Positions 8,081-17,468 are shown, counted from the first letter of the stretch. The stretch is DNA of 64,000 bases from Cytophaga aurantiaca DSM 3654 (GCF_000379725.1 NZ_KB903620.1:112663-176662); one strand, 5' to 3'. Translations and numbers: made by a program. Notes: a model not told the origin generated them from the letters alone.

Positions 8081-8926
8081 TTACTGTTTGGTATAAAAAT
8101 AACTAAAGTTGTCTGTCGTTTTTTCGGCCATATTGTTTGAAAACAAAAGCACATTCAATACCAAACCAAACGATGGTGTTATCGCATTTCGATTATACGG
8201 ATCAGAAGCAGGGACATATGAAAAGTTTGTATCTCTGCACGCATAGAAACCCGTATAACATGTTTTATTAAATAAAAATCCTGCATCCAGTCTCAGATTT
8301 GTATAATCTATAAATCTGTTGCTGTAAAATGCTACACCATCCTGCACATAATCAAATTGAAGATAAGGACGATAAGAAAGGAAAATGCCAATATCATGTT
8401 CCTTTACACCAATAAATCTCCCGACTCCTAAACCAAGACTTACTCTGCCTTCTGCCGGCCTCCTTGTTAGCGTAGTGCCGTTTACAGAAGTATTACTTAA
8501 TGTTCCATCAACAAAATTAAACTGCTCGTACAAAGCCTCTGTTAAAATAATTGTGGAGCCGATCTTACCTCGGTGCTGTATATAAAACCGCGTAATGTAA
8601 TTATAAATTCCGCCATTGTTTGAATTGATCCGCTCTGAAGCGCCGACATGCCATTTGTCTGAAATGCCCCAATCAAAGCCCGGCTTTATGTTCCAGCGGG
8701 TTTGTTCAATAATAGATGCATATACACCGTTTGTATTGTATAAACTTTCCAGGTATAAGGTAAGATTATGTTTATCAATAACAGCATCCACCCTGCCCGA
8801 GAGTTGAAATAAGGTTTGCTGATACTCCTTATGCACGGTATTATTGCCTTGGTTTGTACTCGACTGTGCATTTACAGTTTTATATGTGAAACACACAATC
8901 AATAAAAACAACAGGTACTTTTGCAT
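8081..8926 (-). CDS. Secreted or outer-membrane beta-barrel-like protein, function unknown
   Basis: A 281-aa protein with a signal peptide (MQKYLLFLLIVCFTYKTVNA, cleavage before Gln21). The mature part is rich in alternating aromatic/polar beta strands (LTLYLESLYN, YLQFDYVQDG, TNLRLDAGFL), typical of small outer-membrane barrels. It resembles the DUF2490 or porin-like class without a sure match. The cysteines in FNKTCYTGFYACRDT are unusual for such a protein. Isolated gene; the gap to the acyltransferase is 93 nt. Confidence 0.65.
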   Translation of the reverse strand: MQKYLLFLLIVCFTYKTVNAQSSTNQGNNTVHKEYQQTLFQLSGRVDAVIDKHNLTLYLESLYNTNGVYASIIEQTRWNIKPGFDWGISDKWHVGASERINSNNGGIYNYITRFYIQHRGKIGSTIILTEALYEQFNFVDGTLSNTSVNGTTLTRRPAEGRVSLGLGVGRFIGVKEHDIGIFLSYRPYLQFDYVQDGVAFYSNRFIDYTNLRLDAGFLFNKTCYTGFYACRDTNFSYVPASDPYNRNAITPSFGLVLNVLLFSNNMAEKTTDNFSYFYTKQ

Positions 8927-9019
8927 GTATACAAGATACGCATTGACCTACAAAAACAAAAATACCTTTTCAGCAGTGTTCAATTTAAAAAAATATTTAC
9001 TGATGCTTCTCTGTATGAA

Positions 9020-9991
9020 TCAACTCAACCGTTTTTTGATTTTTAAGATCACAGGATCAAATGTTAAAACCAATGCAACGCTGAGTAGTATTACTACGGG
9101 CATAGCTACCCAAACCAAATAATCTCCTTTACTAAGTCCGAAACAATACGTTATTATTAAACCGATCTGCCAATGCAGTAAATAAATATAATAAGACATG
9201 TCTCCAAGAATCTTGTCAGTTCTTTTAAATTTTTCTGATGCCGTAAAAAATAAAATGGCAACAAACATTGCGAATACTACCTGGAATATTAATAACCAAA
9301 TAGAGAATTGAATGGCATCAAAAAACTCGATTAAAATAAAACTGAGTATTAACGCCAGTAAAATAATTGCATTGGCTATAACATAATTATTATTCCTGTA
9401 TTTAATTTTTCTCAGTCCAAAATACAGGCATCCTCCAAGCATAAATGGCAGGCCGCTGCAAAGGATGTTGGAATAAGGGGATTGAGATTTAAACAAAGCA
9501 TAGCAACATACAACGAAAAACACACCTGTTGCTATCGCTGTTAATTTAAAAGATCTTGATGTAATGAAACCTATTAAAATATAATAGATCAATTCAATAT
9601 TTAATGCCCAGGCAGGTGGTGTTAATCTTGTAGAAATTCCCGGGCGCAATCCAAAAATAAAGATATTTTTAAACCATGTTAATATATCTGCCGGAATTTT
9701 TAACGCAACATGATATGCATTAATAAAATCTATTGGAATGAAACTTATTAATAGGATGGATAAAATTATAGAAAGCCAATACGCAGGAAATATTCTGAAC
9801 GCCCGATCCTTTAAATATTTTATTTTTCCGGTTGTATCAAATCCATATTTCTCGTTCATGATTAAGCACATTAAAAATCCGCTTAACATATAAAAGCCCC
9901 ATACCGAGAGATACGCCGGAGAACCTGGATTGTCACCTAAGTGATGCCATAAAACAATTAACGCTAAAAAAAACCTAAGCAACCCAAACAT
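9020..9991 (-). CDS. Acyltransferase family 3 membrane protein (OafA/YrhL type)
   Basis: A 323-aa integral membrane protein with about ten hydrophobic segments. The family transfers acetyl or other acyl groups to cell-surface glycans, with the catalytic His in the first helix; here ALIVLWHHLGDN fits. Other marks are VWGFYMLSGFLM, the FRIFPAYWLS motif, and ILGDMSYYIYLLHWQIG near the C-terminus. The start lies 14 nt after the phoU stop, so it may ride on the pst operon transcript; a link to phosphate limitation is inference only. The acceptor glycan is unknown. Confidence 0.88.
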   Translation of the reverse strand: MFGLLRFFLALIVLWHHLGDNPGSPAYLSVWGFYMLSGFLMCLIMNEKYGFDTTGKIKYLKDRAFRIFPAYWLSIILSILLISFIPIDFINAYHVALKIPADILTWFKNIFIFGLRPGISTRLTPPAWALNIELIYYILIGFITSRSFKLTAIATGVFFVVCCYALFKSQSPYSNILCSGLPFMLGGCLYFGLRKIKYRNNNYVIANAIILLALILSFILIEFFDAIQFSIWLLIFQVVFAMFVAILFFTASEKFKRTDKILGDMSYYIYLLHWQIGLIITYCFGLSKGDYLVWVAMPVVILLSVALVLTFDPVILKIKKRLS

Positions 9992-10005
9992 TCAGCTTGA
10001 AATAT

Positions 10006-10677
10006 TTATTCTTTATTTTTTTTATGTTTCAATACTTTCGCTTTTACATAGAAAATAATTTCTTCTGAAATGTTTGTGATGTAATCACCTACACGTTCCG
10101 TTTTGCGAATCATGGACAATAAATAAATTGCGTGCATGATCTTTTCTTTATCGTTGTTACCTTGTATGTATTCTGCCAACGCAACGTTCGCATTTGAATT
10201 AATCTCATCCAACGCTTCATCCATTGAAAACACCGTACGGGCAAGCTTTGTATTGTCTGTTTCAAACGATTCACACAACACATTCAGCATGTCTAAAATA
10301 ATTGCGTTCATCTCTTTAAAACGCATTTTTTCTACAAGCTGCGGATCAAATGGTTTTTCAGCCATTAATAAAAACTTGCATAAACCTTCTGCATTATCAC
10401 CTATACGTTCTAAATCCGAAACCATTTTCAATGATGCTACTACAAATCGTAAGTCAATAGCAACCGGGTTAAACAAGGCAAGTATATGCTCACAACGACT
10501 ATCGATCTTTAATTCAATACCGTTTACACGTTTTTCATTTTTTAAAACTTCTTTCGCCAAATCGTGGTCGAATGTATAAAATGCAGCGATGCTTTTCTCC
10601 ATCTGTTCTTTGACAAGATGGGTCATGTCGATCAGCTCACTTTTAAGTTCTCCTAATTCTGTTTCTAATAGATTCAT
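10006..10677 (-). CDS. phoU: Phosphate transport/signalling accessory protein PhoU
   Basis: A 223-aa cytoplasmic all-helical protein made of two PhoU repeats. The metal-binding helices show as LRFVVASLKMVSDLERIGDNAEG in the first repeat and MIRKTERVGDYITNISEE in the second, both with the E-R-[IV]-G-D pattern. In other bacteria PhoU couples the Pst transporter to the PhoR kinase and restrains phosphate uptake. It is the last gene of pstS-pstC-pstA-pstB-phoU. No phoR/phoB pair is within the window. Confidence 0.96.
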   Translation of the reverse strand: MNLLETELGELKSELIDMTHLVKEQMEKSIAAFYTFDHDLAKEVLKNEKRVNGIELKIDSRCEHILALFNPVAIDLRFVVASLKMVSDLERIGDNAEGLCKFLLMAEKPFDPQLVEKMRFKEMNAIILDMLNVLCESFETDNTKLARTVFSMDEALDEINSNANVALAEYIQGNNDKEKIMHAIYLLSMIRKTERVGDYITNISEEIIFYVKAKVLKHKKNKE

Positions 10678-10738
10678 ATTTTTATTGAATCAAATTGTGT
10701 AAAAATACAATACGTTTATTTTCCGGTTTCGTTATGGA

Positions 10739-11488
10739 TCAACCGAAACGGCCGGTAATATAATTTTGAGTGCGTTCCTTTTTAGGGTTCGTGAACAAGG
10801 TACGTGTATCATCGTACTCAACAAGTTCACCCATATAGAAGAAAGCAGTTTTATCACTTGTACGTGAAGCCTGCTGCATGTTGTGCGTTACGATCATGAT
10901 CGTATACGAAGCCTTCAGGTTGTAGATCAATTCTTCAATCTTAGAAGTTGAAATCGGATCCAATGCAGAAGCAGGTTCATCCATCAACAAAATAGAAGGC
11001 TCTACCGCCAATGCTCTGGCGATACACAAACGTTGTTGCTGTCCACCGGACAAAGCTAAAGCAGATTTTTTCAATTTGTCTTTTACTTCATCCCATAACG
11101 CCGCTTGCTTTAAAGACCATTCAACTTTATCGTTGATATACTCTTTATTAGAAACACCGTTCACACGCAATCCATATGCAACGTTTTCGAAAATGGATTT
11201 AGGGAACGGGTTTGGCTTTTGAAAAACCATTCCGACTGCCTTACGCAATTCGTTGATGTTAACCGATGGCGAATTAATATCCACGCCGTCAATTAAAATA
11301 TTTCCTTTAACATGACAATTGTCAATCAGGTCATTCATGCGGTTCATGCAACGTAAAAACGTAGACTTTCCACATCCTGAGGGACCAATTAATGCAGTAA
11401 CCGTATTCTTCTTAACAGTAAGAGAGACGCCCTTTAGCGTATGGTCCTGACCATAATACACGTGTACATCTTGAGCTTCAATTTTCAT
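10739..11488 (-). CDS. pstB: Phosphate ABC transporter ATP-binding protein
   Basis: A 249-aa ATPase of the high-affinity phosphate importer. Walker A is GPSGCGKST (about residues 33-41), the Q-loop is VFQKPNPFP, the signature is LSGGQQQRL, and Walker B is ILLMDEP followed by the SALD D-loop and IVTHN switch. The PNPFPKSI stretch is a PstB-specific mark. It sits between pstA and phoU in the conserved order. Confidence 0.97.
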   Translation of the reverse strand: MKIEAQDVHVYYGQDHTLKGVSLTVKKNTVTALIGPSGCGKSTFLRCMNRMNDLIDNCHVKGNILIDGVDINSPSVNINELRKAVGMVFQKPNPFPKSIFENVAYGLRVNGVSNKEYINDKVEWSLKQAALWDEVKDKLKKSALALSGGQQQRLCIARALAVEPSILLMDEPASALDPISTSKIEELIYNLKASYTIMIVTHNMQQASRTSDKTAFFYMGELVEYDDTRTLFTNPKKERTQNYITGRFG

Positions 11489-11593
11489 CTTTCGAGGTTT
11501 TAGTTAAAAGAAATGCATCGTTTGTAATAGCAATTCATCCTCTCAACTTTTATATTCAATTTTTCTTCTGATCTGATTATTATATTAAGTGTA

Positions 11594-12490
11594 TTACCAC
11601 TTAACTTTTTTCTGCCAACGGTAACGTAAATATACTGCTGCACCATTCATCACAAATGTAATACCCAACAATACAATAATTGCCGCTGCTGCATTTACCT
11701 GGAAGTCGTGTTGAGGTTTCCCGATCCAATAGAATATTTGTATCGGCAATACGGTGAACGATTCATTTGGCAATTTTGGAACAGAGGTAATATATGTTGC
11801 AGCGCCAATTACAATCAACGGAGCTGTTTCACCGATTGCTCTCGATATAGCTAAGATCGCACCGGTTACGATACCGGGAATAGATGCCGGCAGGATCTGA
11901 TGCCAGATCGTTTGCCACTGCGATGCACCTAATGCAAACGAAGCCTCACGTAAATTGTATGGAACGGTTTTTAATGCTTCTCTGGTAGAAACAATAATAA
12001 TCGGCAGAATTAATAAAGCCAAGGTTAATGCTCCTGTAATAGCTGTATCACCTAACATCAACGTTCTTGAGAATACTTCCAAGCCTAATAACCCATATAT
12101 GATAGAAGGAATACCTGCAAGGTTTGAAATGTTTACTTCAAGAATATTAGAAAGTCTGCCCTTCTTATTATATTCTTCTAAATAAATACCTGCACCAATG
12201 CCAATAGGGAATGCAATTATTGTTGTTAATGCCATGATCCAAAGCGTACCGCCCATGGCTGCGTATATACCGGCATTTTTAGCCTTGCGGGATGAAGAGT
12301 CTAAGAAAAATTTCCAATCCAATCTTCCAAAGCCGTCAAAGAATACATCGTATAATAATACACACAATACAAGTACACCAATACCTGTAGCTGCTAATGC
12401 TATATATTTAAATGATTTGTCCTGAAATTCGTACCACTTGTTTTTGCGCACTTGTTTTTGGCGCATTCTCTTTCCTAATTTCTTGGCCAT
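11594..12490 (-). CDS. pstA: Phosphate ABC transporter permease PstA
   Basis: A 298-aa inner-membrane permease with six main membrane segments. The ABC permease coupling loop is visible as REASFALGASQWQTIWHQILP, in the binding-protein-dependent transport domain. The N-terminus is unusually basic (MAKKLGKRMRQKQVRKNK). It forms the channel together with PstC. It starts 5 nt after pstC ends, and 105 nt separate it from pstB. Confidence 0.95.
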   Translation of the reverse strand: MAKKLGKRMRQKQVRKNKWYEFQDKSFKYIALAATGIGVLVLCVLLYDVFFDGFGRLDWKFFLDSSSRKAKNAGIYAAMGGTLWIMALTTIIAFPIGIGAGIYLEEYNKKGRLSNILEVNISNLAGIPSIIYGLLGLEVFSRTLMLGDTAITGALTLALLILPIIIVSTREALKTVPYNLREASFALGASQWQTIWHQILPASIPGIVTGAILAISRAIGETAPLIVIGAATYITSVPKLPNESFTVLPIQIFYWIGKPQHDFQVNAAAAIIVLLGITFVMNGAAVYLRYRWQKKVKW

Positions 12491-12495
12491 AACAA

Positions 12496-13383
12496 TTACT
12501 TATAAACTTGTTGGTAACGCTTCTTCAACCAGAAACTGATGTTGTTCAATAATAATGTGATCACAAACAAACTCATACCTACGGCATAAATTGTTTTGTA
12601 TTCAATTGAATCGTTTGCAACATCCCCATTTACAGTTTGCACAATGTATGTAGTTGCCGTCTGTACCTGGTTAAGCGGATTGAACGTTAAGGTCGGTTTA
12701 TTTCCTGCAGCAATTGCTACGATCATCGTCTCACCTACTGCTCTTGACAATGCAAGAATGATTGATACGGCGATACCTGATAAGGCTGCCGGGATAATTA
12801 CTTTAAAAGCTGTTTGAAATTTTGTTGCACCCATAGCATACGAACCTTCACGAAGCATTCTAGGTACTGCATGCAACGCGTCTTCACTTAATGAAGAAAC
12901 CAGTGGCAAAATCATAATTCCCATGATAATACCCGGAGCCAATGCATTGAAGTTGTTTAAGCCTAAACCTGGAAAAAGTTCCTGAATCATTGGTGTTACA
13001 AATGCTAAGGCAAAATAACCATATACAATTGTAGGGATAGATGCTAAAATCTCTAAAATAGGTTTTACAATATTTCGAACACGTGGACTAGCATATTCAC
13101 TTAAGTAAACCGCAATGGTAATCCCCAGTGGCACTGCCACGCTCATGGCAATAAATGTAGTTAAGAAGGTGCCCGCCAGAAGCGGCATGATGCCAAAATG
13201 CTGTTGGTCTTTTGAAAAAGAAGGAGACCATTCTGTATCCGTTAGGAAATCCCAGATGGGTACTACTTGAAAAAATCGTGCTGTTTCAAATACTAAAACA
13301 GAAATAATGCCTACAGTTGTTAATACGGTTAACAAGCTGCAGGCAAATAAGAATGATTCTATAACTTTTTCTGAACGTTTCAT
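12496..13383 (-). CDS. pstC: Phosphate ABC transporter permease PstC
   Basis: A 295-aa partner permease. Six membrane segments, the coupling loop LREGSYAMGATKFQTAFKVIIP, and the family stretch LSRAVGETMIVAIAAGN are clear. It follows pstS by 18 nt in the standard pst order. Confidence 0.95.
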   Translation of the reverse strand: MKRSEKVIESFLFACSLLTVLTTVGIISVLVFETARFFQVVPIWDFLTDTEWSPSFSKDQQHFGIMPLLAGTFLTTFIAMSVAVPLGITIAVYLSEYASPRVRNIVKPILEILASIPTIVYGYFALAFVTPMIQELFPGLGLNNFNALAPGIIMGIMILPLVSSLSEDALHAVPRMLREGSYAMGATKFQTAFKVIIPAALSGIAVSIILALSRAVGETMIVAIAAGNKPTLTFNPLNQVQTATTYIVQTVNGDVANDSIEYKTIYAVGMSLFVITLLLNNISFWLKKRYQQVYK

Positions 13384-13401
13384 TCAAAGGGGGCAACAAT
13401 A

Positions 13402-14424
13402 TTATTGTTGTGTTGTTTTTAATATTTCTTCCAGCTTCACTCCAACAGTCGTCTTCAAAGTTAAGAAAAGAGAACCAGTTGTGCCAGCATTAAAGCGTGC
13501 TTTTACCAATTTATATGCTTCAGGAGATAATGCTACATAGCCTGTTTCAGGAACCAATGTTGGTGCATTATCAATGTAATAGTTCACAAACTGAGCTACT
13601 TCAGGTTTTGTAGACGATGTTTTATTGATATAGATCAACAATGGACGGGATAATGGCTGATATGTGCCATTAACAATTGTTTCATTTGTAGCTAAAACAG
13701 CACCCTTTCCGTTCGCGTCATTTTTATCATCGATTGCTACCAATTTCAATTTATCTTGATTTTCAAAGAAATAAGCATATCCAAAATAACCAAGTGAATA
13801 TTTGTCACCTGCAACACCACTTACCAAACCGTTATCGTCTTCACTTGCTGTATAATCTGTTCTGCAAGATCTTGCTTCGCCAACAATCGCTTCAGTGAAA
13901 TAATCAAATGTACCTGATTCAGTTCCTGCGCCGTACAAATTAATTTTTTCATGTGGCCAGCCTGCACGTACATGATCCCAGTGTGTAACTGTACCTTTCG
14001 CTGCTGGTTCCCAGATTTTCTTCAACTCTTCTACAGTCAAATAATCTACCCATGTATTTTCTTTGCTTACAACAATTGCTAAACCATCGTATGCAATAGG
14101 AATCTCAAGGTATTGGATTTTGTTAGCTGCGCAATCTTTATCTTCAGAAGCTTTGATCGGTCTTGAAGCACCTGTAACATCAATTTCGTTACGGATAAAC
14201 TTCTTAAATCCTGCGCCTGTTCCGGATGCATTTGCTGTAACTTTAATGTTTTTGTTTTCAAGTTCAAATTCTTCGGCAACCGCTTCAGAAATTGGGAAAA
14301 CAGTAGACGAGCCATCTAATTTGATTGCTGTTTCTTTTGTTTCACTTGCAGCAGTTTTTTCGCTTCCACTACCACAACTGCTTAATAAAGCAGATACGAA
14401 TACGATAAAGACAATTTTTTTCAT
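13402..14424 (-). CDS. pstS: Phosphate-binding lipoprotein PstS
   Basis: The substrate-binding component of the Pst importer, 340 aa from the chosen ATG at 14424. This start gives a good lipoprotein signal (MKKIVFIVFVSALLSSC, lipobox LSSC), while a longer reading adds 15 residues without meaning. Phosphate-binding elements include LDGSSTVFPISEA, ANASGTGAGFKKF and GAGTESGTFDYF. The short mature linker GSGSEKTAASETKE tethers it to the membrane. It is the first gene of the pst operon; upstream lie several GTAAC/GTTAC half sites that may be regulatory. Confidence 0.95.
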   Translation of the reverse strand: MKKIVFIVFVSALLSSCGSGSEKTAASETKETAIKLDGSSTVFPISEAVAEEFELENKNIKVTANASGTGAGFKKFIRNEIDVTGASRPIKASEDKDCAANKIQYLEIPIAYDGLAIVVSKENTWVDYLTVEELKKIWEPAAKGTVTHWDHVRAGWPHEKINLYGAGTESGTFDYFTEAIVGEARSCRTDYTASEDDNGLVSGVAGDKYSLGYFGYAYFFENQDKLKLVAIDDKNDANGKGAVLATNETIVNGTYQPLSRPLLIYINKTSSTKPEVAQFVNYYIDNAPTLVPETGYVALSPEAYKLVKARFNAGTTGSLFLTLKTTVGVKLEEILKTTQQ

Positions 14425-14517
14425 TGGAATATATAGTAGGTGTAAAACATGAAAGTACTTAACATGCAAAACCGAGTTGCAAGTTAAGTACTTATTTTTA
14501 TTTAACGCATTAAATAA

Positions 14518-14554
14518 TTGTAACCTTATCAGTTACTACTGTATAATTTGTAAC
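14518..14554 (-). promoter_or_regulatory. GTAAC/GTTAC half-site cluster upstream of pstS
   Basis: Three related half sites, TTGTAAC at 14518, AGTTAC at 14531 and TTGTAAC at 14548, about 95-130 nt before the pstS start. They resemble the direct repeat before the neighbouring DUF2490 gene. A phosphate-response role is inferred, not shown. Confidence 0.35.
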
Positions 14555-14591
14555 TAATTGAAGTTGAAATGTTCCCTTCAATTGTCAACCC

Positions 14592-15602
14592 TTATAATTT
14601 TTCCGGATGAGGGAATTTAGGTTCATCCTGAGGTTTTCTTCCTTTTTTCTTAAATAGCGTATGGAATTCGTCAAATATGATGTACACCGTATATGCTGTG
14701 TTTGCTTCAACATTTCTTTTTCCATAAGAAACGGTTGGTTGTGTCGGCACTTGATCAATGTTATACAAGAAATTTACCTGATATGTAATACCTGCTTCTA
14801 TACGAATCGGATATTGGGTTGGTAATTTCCAGCCGAACAATGCAACCGTTCTGTTTTGATTCAGCATTTTTTGATAATCAACGTGTTTACCCATTCCAAT
14901 GAACAATTCATTCCAAGCATTTATATACACTGTATTTTTTTGCATTTTAGGACTGTTCAATAATAATTGAGCACGTATCTGCCAACGAAGTCTGCCTTGG
15001 TGGCTGCTGCCGTTTCCGGAACCATTTGGATTTGGATAAAAACTGTAACCAGCCCCTAAATCATCCATGAATGTTGTTGATTGACTTCTGTCGCCGATCA
15101 ATCTGAATTCATATCTGTAACGGTTAGAGAATAACAAACGGCCTAATTGGCTATTAACAGTTACCTGAGGACAAATTCTGAATTCGGGAAAAACAGCTTG
15201 TCCTTGATCCTGGCCATCTACCTTATACACACTTCCTTCTTGCGGAGGAGTCCAGGTGATCCAGTATCCAAGAGGTGATAATGAGAAACGAAGTTTTTGG
15301 GGAATTACCCAATAGTGGATCCAGGGTCTTATTACTTGTTGGTATGGATCTTTGAAAATATTACCTTGATTCCCACCTTGAATATAACTGGCATCTGCCA
15401 TTCTACGGTATTGGTAATCAATCTGGTATTGCCATCTTTGTAATGAATCGATTGATCCGCTGATGTTGGCCTCAAACCAGAATGATTTTCTCTGCGTATA
15501 GGCCCTTGGGTGGTCTGCAAAGTTTTGAGAGGGAGTAGTTTGCGCAAAAGCGCATAGCATGCCAGATAGTGACAGTGCTACTGTTACAATAAGTTTTTTC
15601 AT
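14592..15602 (-). CDS. DUF2490-type outer-membrane protein
   Basis: A 336-aa protein with a clean signal peptide (MKKLIVTVALSLSGMLCAFA, cut before Gln). The mature part has strand after strand of alternating aromatic residues (WQYQIDYQYRR, LLFSNRYRYEFRL), matching the DUF2490 outer-membrane family. DUF2490 proteins have no proven function. The gene is directly upstream of, and on the same strand as, pstS, and has a Pho-box-like repeat in its promoter region. A phosphate- or polyphosphate-related porin is a reasonable but unproven idea. Confidence 0.8.
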   Translation of the reverse strand: MKKLIVTVALSLSGMLCAFAQTTPSQNFADHPRAYTQRKSFWFEANISGSIDSLQRWQYQIDYQYRRMADASYIQGGNQGNIFKDPYQQVIRPWIHYWVIPQKLRFSLSPLGYWITWTPPQEGSVYKVDGQDQGQAVFPEFRICPQVTVNSQLGRLLFSNRYRYEFRLIGDRSQSTTFMDDLGAGYSFYPNPNGSGNGSSHQGRLRWQIRAQLLLNSPKMQKNTVYINAWNELFIGMGKHVDYQKMLNQNRTVALFGWKLPTQYPIRIEAGITYQVNFLYNIDQVPTQPTVSYGKRNVEANTAYTVYIIFDEFHTLFKKKGRKPQDEPKFPHPEKL

Positions 15603-15664
15603 TTTTAATACGAGCTATTCGGATGCAAAACAACAGTTCTATTATTACCTCAGCATCACTCTAA

Positions 15665-15681
15665 TGTTACCAAATTGTTAC
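15665..15681 (-). promoter_or_regulatory. Pho-box-like direct repeat upstream of the DUF2490 gene
   Basis: TGTTAC occurs twice with exactly 11-nt spacing (15665 and 15676), about 63 nt before the start codon. PhoB-type boxes in other phyla are direct repeats with 11-nt period. The sequence match is partial. Confidence 0.4.
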
Positions 15682-15800
15682 GCAGCTTATTTTTTGTATA
15701 CATACTTTTGTAAACAATTCATATACAATTAATAAGGGCATAATTCTGACGTAATACAGTATATATACATTTGCAGCAATCAAAATATTCAACTTTTATT

Positions 15801-16043
15801 ATGTCTATTATAACTTCAACCGGCCATTTTGTCGACCTACAGCTATTTGCAAATGATATTCAACTCGTGAATATTAAAATTTATAATATTCTGGGTGAAA
15901 AAAAATTATCTCTGTGGGAGGAATTGAAAAAGGGGGCAAACAATTTAGTGATTGATGTATCAAGCCTTGCGAAAGGTACGTATCGAGTGAAGATCTCTTA
16001 TTTAAATGAAAAATTAAAAGAAGAGCGGTTTACGTTGTATTGA
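15801..16043 (+). CDS. Orphan type IX sorting-tail-like small protein
   Basis: An 80-aa protein from the ATG at 15801 (a TTG 30 nt earlier would add ten residues). Almost its whole length reads like the C-terminal sorting domain of type IX secreted proteins: VNIKIYNILGEKK, then the GANNLVIDVSSLAKGTYRVKI strand pair and a final short strand. Normally this domain ends a large secreted enzyme, but no cargo domain, signal peptide or upstream open frame precedes it here. It could be a remnant of a lost gene, or a small protein using the same fold. A hairpin-rich region follows. Confidence 0.55.
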   Translation: MSIITSTGHFVDLQLFANDIQLVNIKIYNILGEKKLSLWEELKKGANNLVIDVSSLAKGTYRVKISYLNEKLKEERFTLY

Positions 16044-16119
16044 TTATTGCAAGTGGTTGGTCGAAAAGACACAACCTTTAGATTTACTCCATAGTAAAAT
16101 TCCAAGAAATAACTTTTCT

Positions 16120-16149
16120 ATCCGTAGAGTTCCGAAGGGCTCTACGGAT
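16120..16149. repeat. Palindromic hairpin (10-bp stem)
   Basis: ATCCGTAGAG at 16120-16129 pairs with CTCTACGGAT at 16140-16149, with a loop containing CCGAAGGG. It lies between convergent genes and has no T run. Similar to other intergenic palindromes in the window. Confidence 0.6.
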
Positions 16150-16164
16150 CTATAATAATAGATG

Positions 16165-16209
16165 AGAGTCTTTGACTCGTTTCAAAATAAATAACGAGTC
16201 AAAGACTCT
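16165..16209. repeat. 17-bp perfect inverted repeat
   Basis: AGAGTCTTTGACTCGTT at 16165-16181 and its exact complement at 16193-16209, with an 11-nt AT-rich loop. It is the second hairpin in the gap between the genes ending at 16043 and 16265. It could act as a bidirectional terminator, though T runs are missing. Confidence 0.65.
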
Positions 16210-16264
16210 ATATCATTTGTTTATCCTTCAAGCGCTTCGCTACCTCTAAGAATAGAGGCTATAC

Positions 16265-16570
16265 TCACACTAGAGCATTCACTGGCTTGCTTAAAAACAG
16301 ATAATTAGACGTTGCACTATCCAGCTGTTTAATTTCTGTTATGTTAAAATACGCATATACAGGATCACGCCCCTCTCTTAAGTAAGCATATTCTTCGTGC
16401 ATTGTCATGCCTTTGATAACATCTGTAGTCTTATCAAAATCATACAAGCGAAATGATTTCAACAATATATTTCCATTGTGCAGATGTATATCCAAAGCAA
16501 TGTGATGTCTTTTGCTTTTCTGCTTTTTTAGTATCTCTACTAATTTAGATTTTATATCGAACTGCTGCAT
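16265..16570 (-). CDS. Hypothetical protein (101 aa)
   Basis: I do not recognise this protein. The start at 16570 is preferred over one 9 nt earlier that would overlap the phosphoesterase gene. It has a basic N-terminal helix (KLVEILKKQKSKRHHIAL) followed by alternating strand-like segments (DIHLHNGNILLKSFRLYDF), and no membrane segment or Cys. It begins 1 nt after the phosphoesterase stop, so the two genes are surely co-transcribed. Confidence 0.6.
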   Translation of the reverse strand: MQQFDIKSKLVEILKKQKSKRHHIALDIHLHNGNILLKSFRLYDFDKTTDVIKGMTMHEEYAYLREGRDPVYAYFNITEIKQLDSATSNYLFLSKPVNALV

Positions 16571-16571
16571 A

Positions 16572-17468
16572 TTACTCAAAGGATGGCTGTGAATTGTCTA
16601 ATGGATTTACCTTCGTAAAGGATGCGTATCTAGGCTTATATATGGTTACATCTTTTGAAAAACGTGTTATATTCTCAAATACAAACTGAGGATCATCTGC
16701 GTCTTCTGTCGCATCTTTATCTTCGTCGAATGCCTCGTTGTAATAGATCAGCTTCCAATCACCGTGTATGGTTTCTACAAGTGCCGAAAGCGTTTCCACC
16801 CAGTCGCCTGAGTTCAAATATTCAACACCGTTGTATTCTTTAATTGCCGGCTGATGTATGTGTCCGCAAATTACACCATCGCATTTACGCGAACGAGCCA
16901 GCTCTGCCAATTCCATTTCGTAATCCGAAATATAGGAAACCGCAGATTTTACTTTTTGCTTCACTACTTGTGAAAGCGAATAATATGGCAATCCTCTCTT
17001 CACGCGGTAATTGTTGTAATGCTTGTTGATCCACAACAAAAACGTGTAGCCAACATCTCCCAATTTCGCGATCCACTTAAGCTTTGTAGTGATTGCATCG
17101 AAGACGTCTCCGTGTATTACCAGATATGACTTACCTGTTGCTCCCTGGTGAATGTATTCTCTTTCAATGTGTATGTTCCCAAAACTGAAAGGAATAATGG
17201 TATCTAAGAAATCGTCGTGATTGCCGCGCAGATAATATACTTTTGTTTTATGCTGCTCTGTCATTTTTATGACTCTTCTGAAAAATCGCGTATGCGACTT
17301 TTTCCATTTACCATATTTTTGTAATTGCCAGCCGTCAATAATGTCGCCATTTAAAAGCAATGTGTCGCACGAATGATTCTTTAAAAAATTAGATACTTCT
17401 TTCGCTTTTGATCCTGAAGTTCCCAAGTGAATATCCGAAAGCACGATTGTTCTGTAATGTGTCTTCAT
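16572..17468 (-). CDS. LpxH-like metallophosphoesterase (UDP-2,3-diacylglucosamine diphosphatase family)
   Basis: A 298-aa calcineurin-type phosphoesterase. All metal-ligand motifs are present: SDIHLG (Asp12, His14), NGDIIDGW (Asp42), GNHDD (residues 82-86), VIHGD and GHIHQP. The IHGDVFDA segment and the size match the UDP-2,3-diacylglucosamine diphosphatase family, which makes lipid X during lipid A synthesis; Bacteroidota homologues of this subgroup are less well defined, so the substrate is probable only. The gene is divergent from the glycosyltransferase block, with 211 nt of AT-rich DNA between it and the 36-aa ORF. Confidence 0.85.
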   Translation of the reverse strand: MKTHYRTIVLSDIHLGTSGSKAKEVSNFLKNHSCDTLLLNGDIIDGWQLQKYGKWKKSHTRFFRRVIKMTEQHKTKVYYLRGNHDDFLDTIIPFSFGNIHIEREYIHQGATGKSYLVIHGDVFDAITTKLKWIAKLGDVGYTFLLWINKHYNNYRVKRGLPYYSLSQVVKQKVKSAVSYISDYEMELAELARSRKCDGVICGHIHQPAIKEYNGVEYLNSGDWVETLSALVETIHGDWKLIYYNEAFDEDKDATEDADDPQFVFENITRFSKDVTIYKPRYASFTKVNPLDNSQPSFE

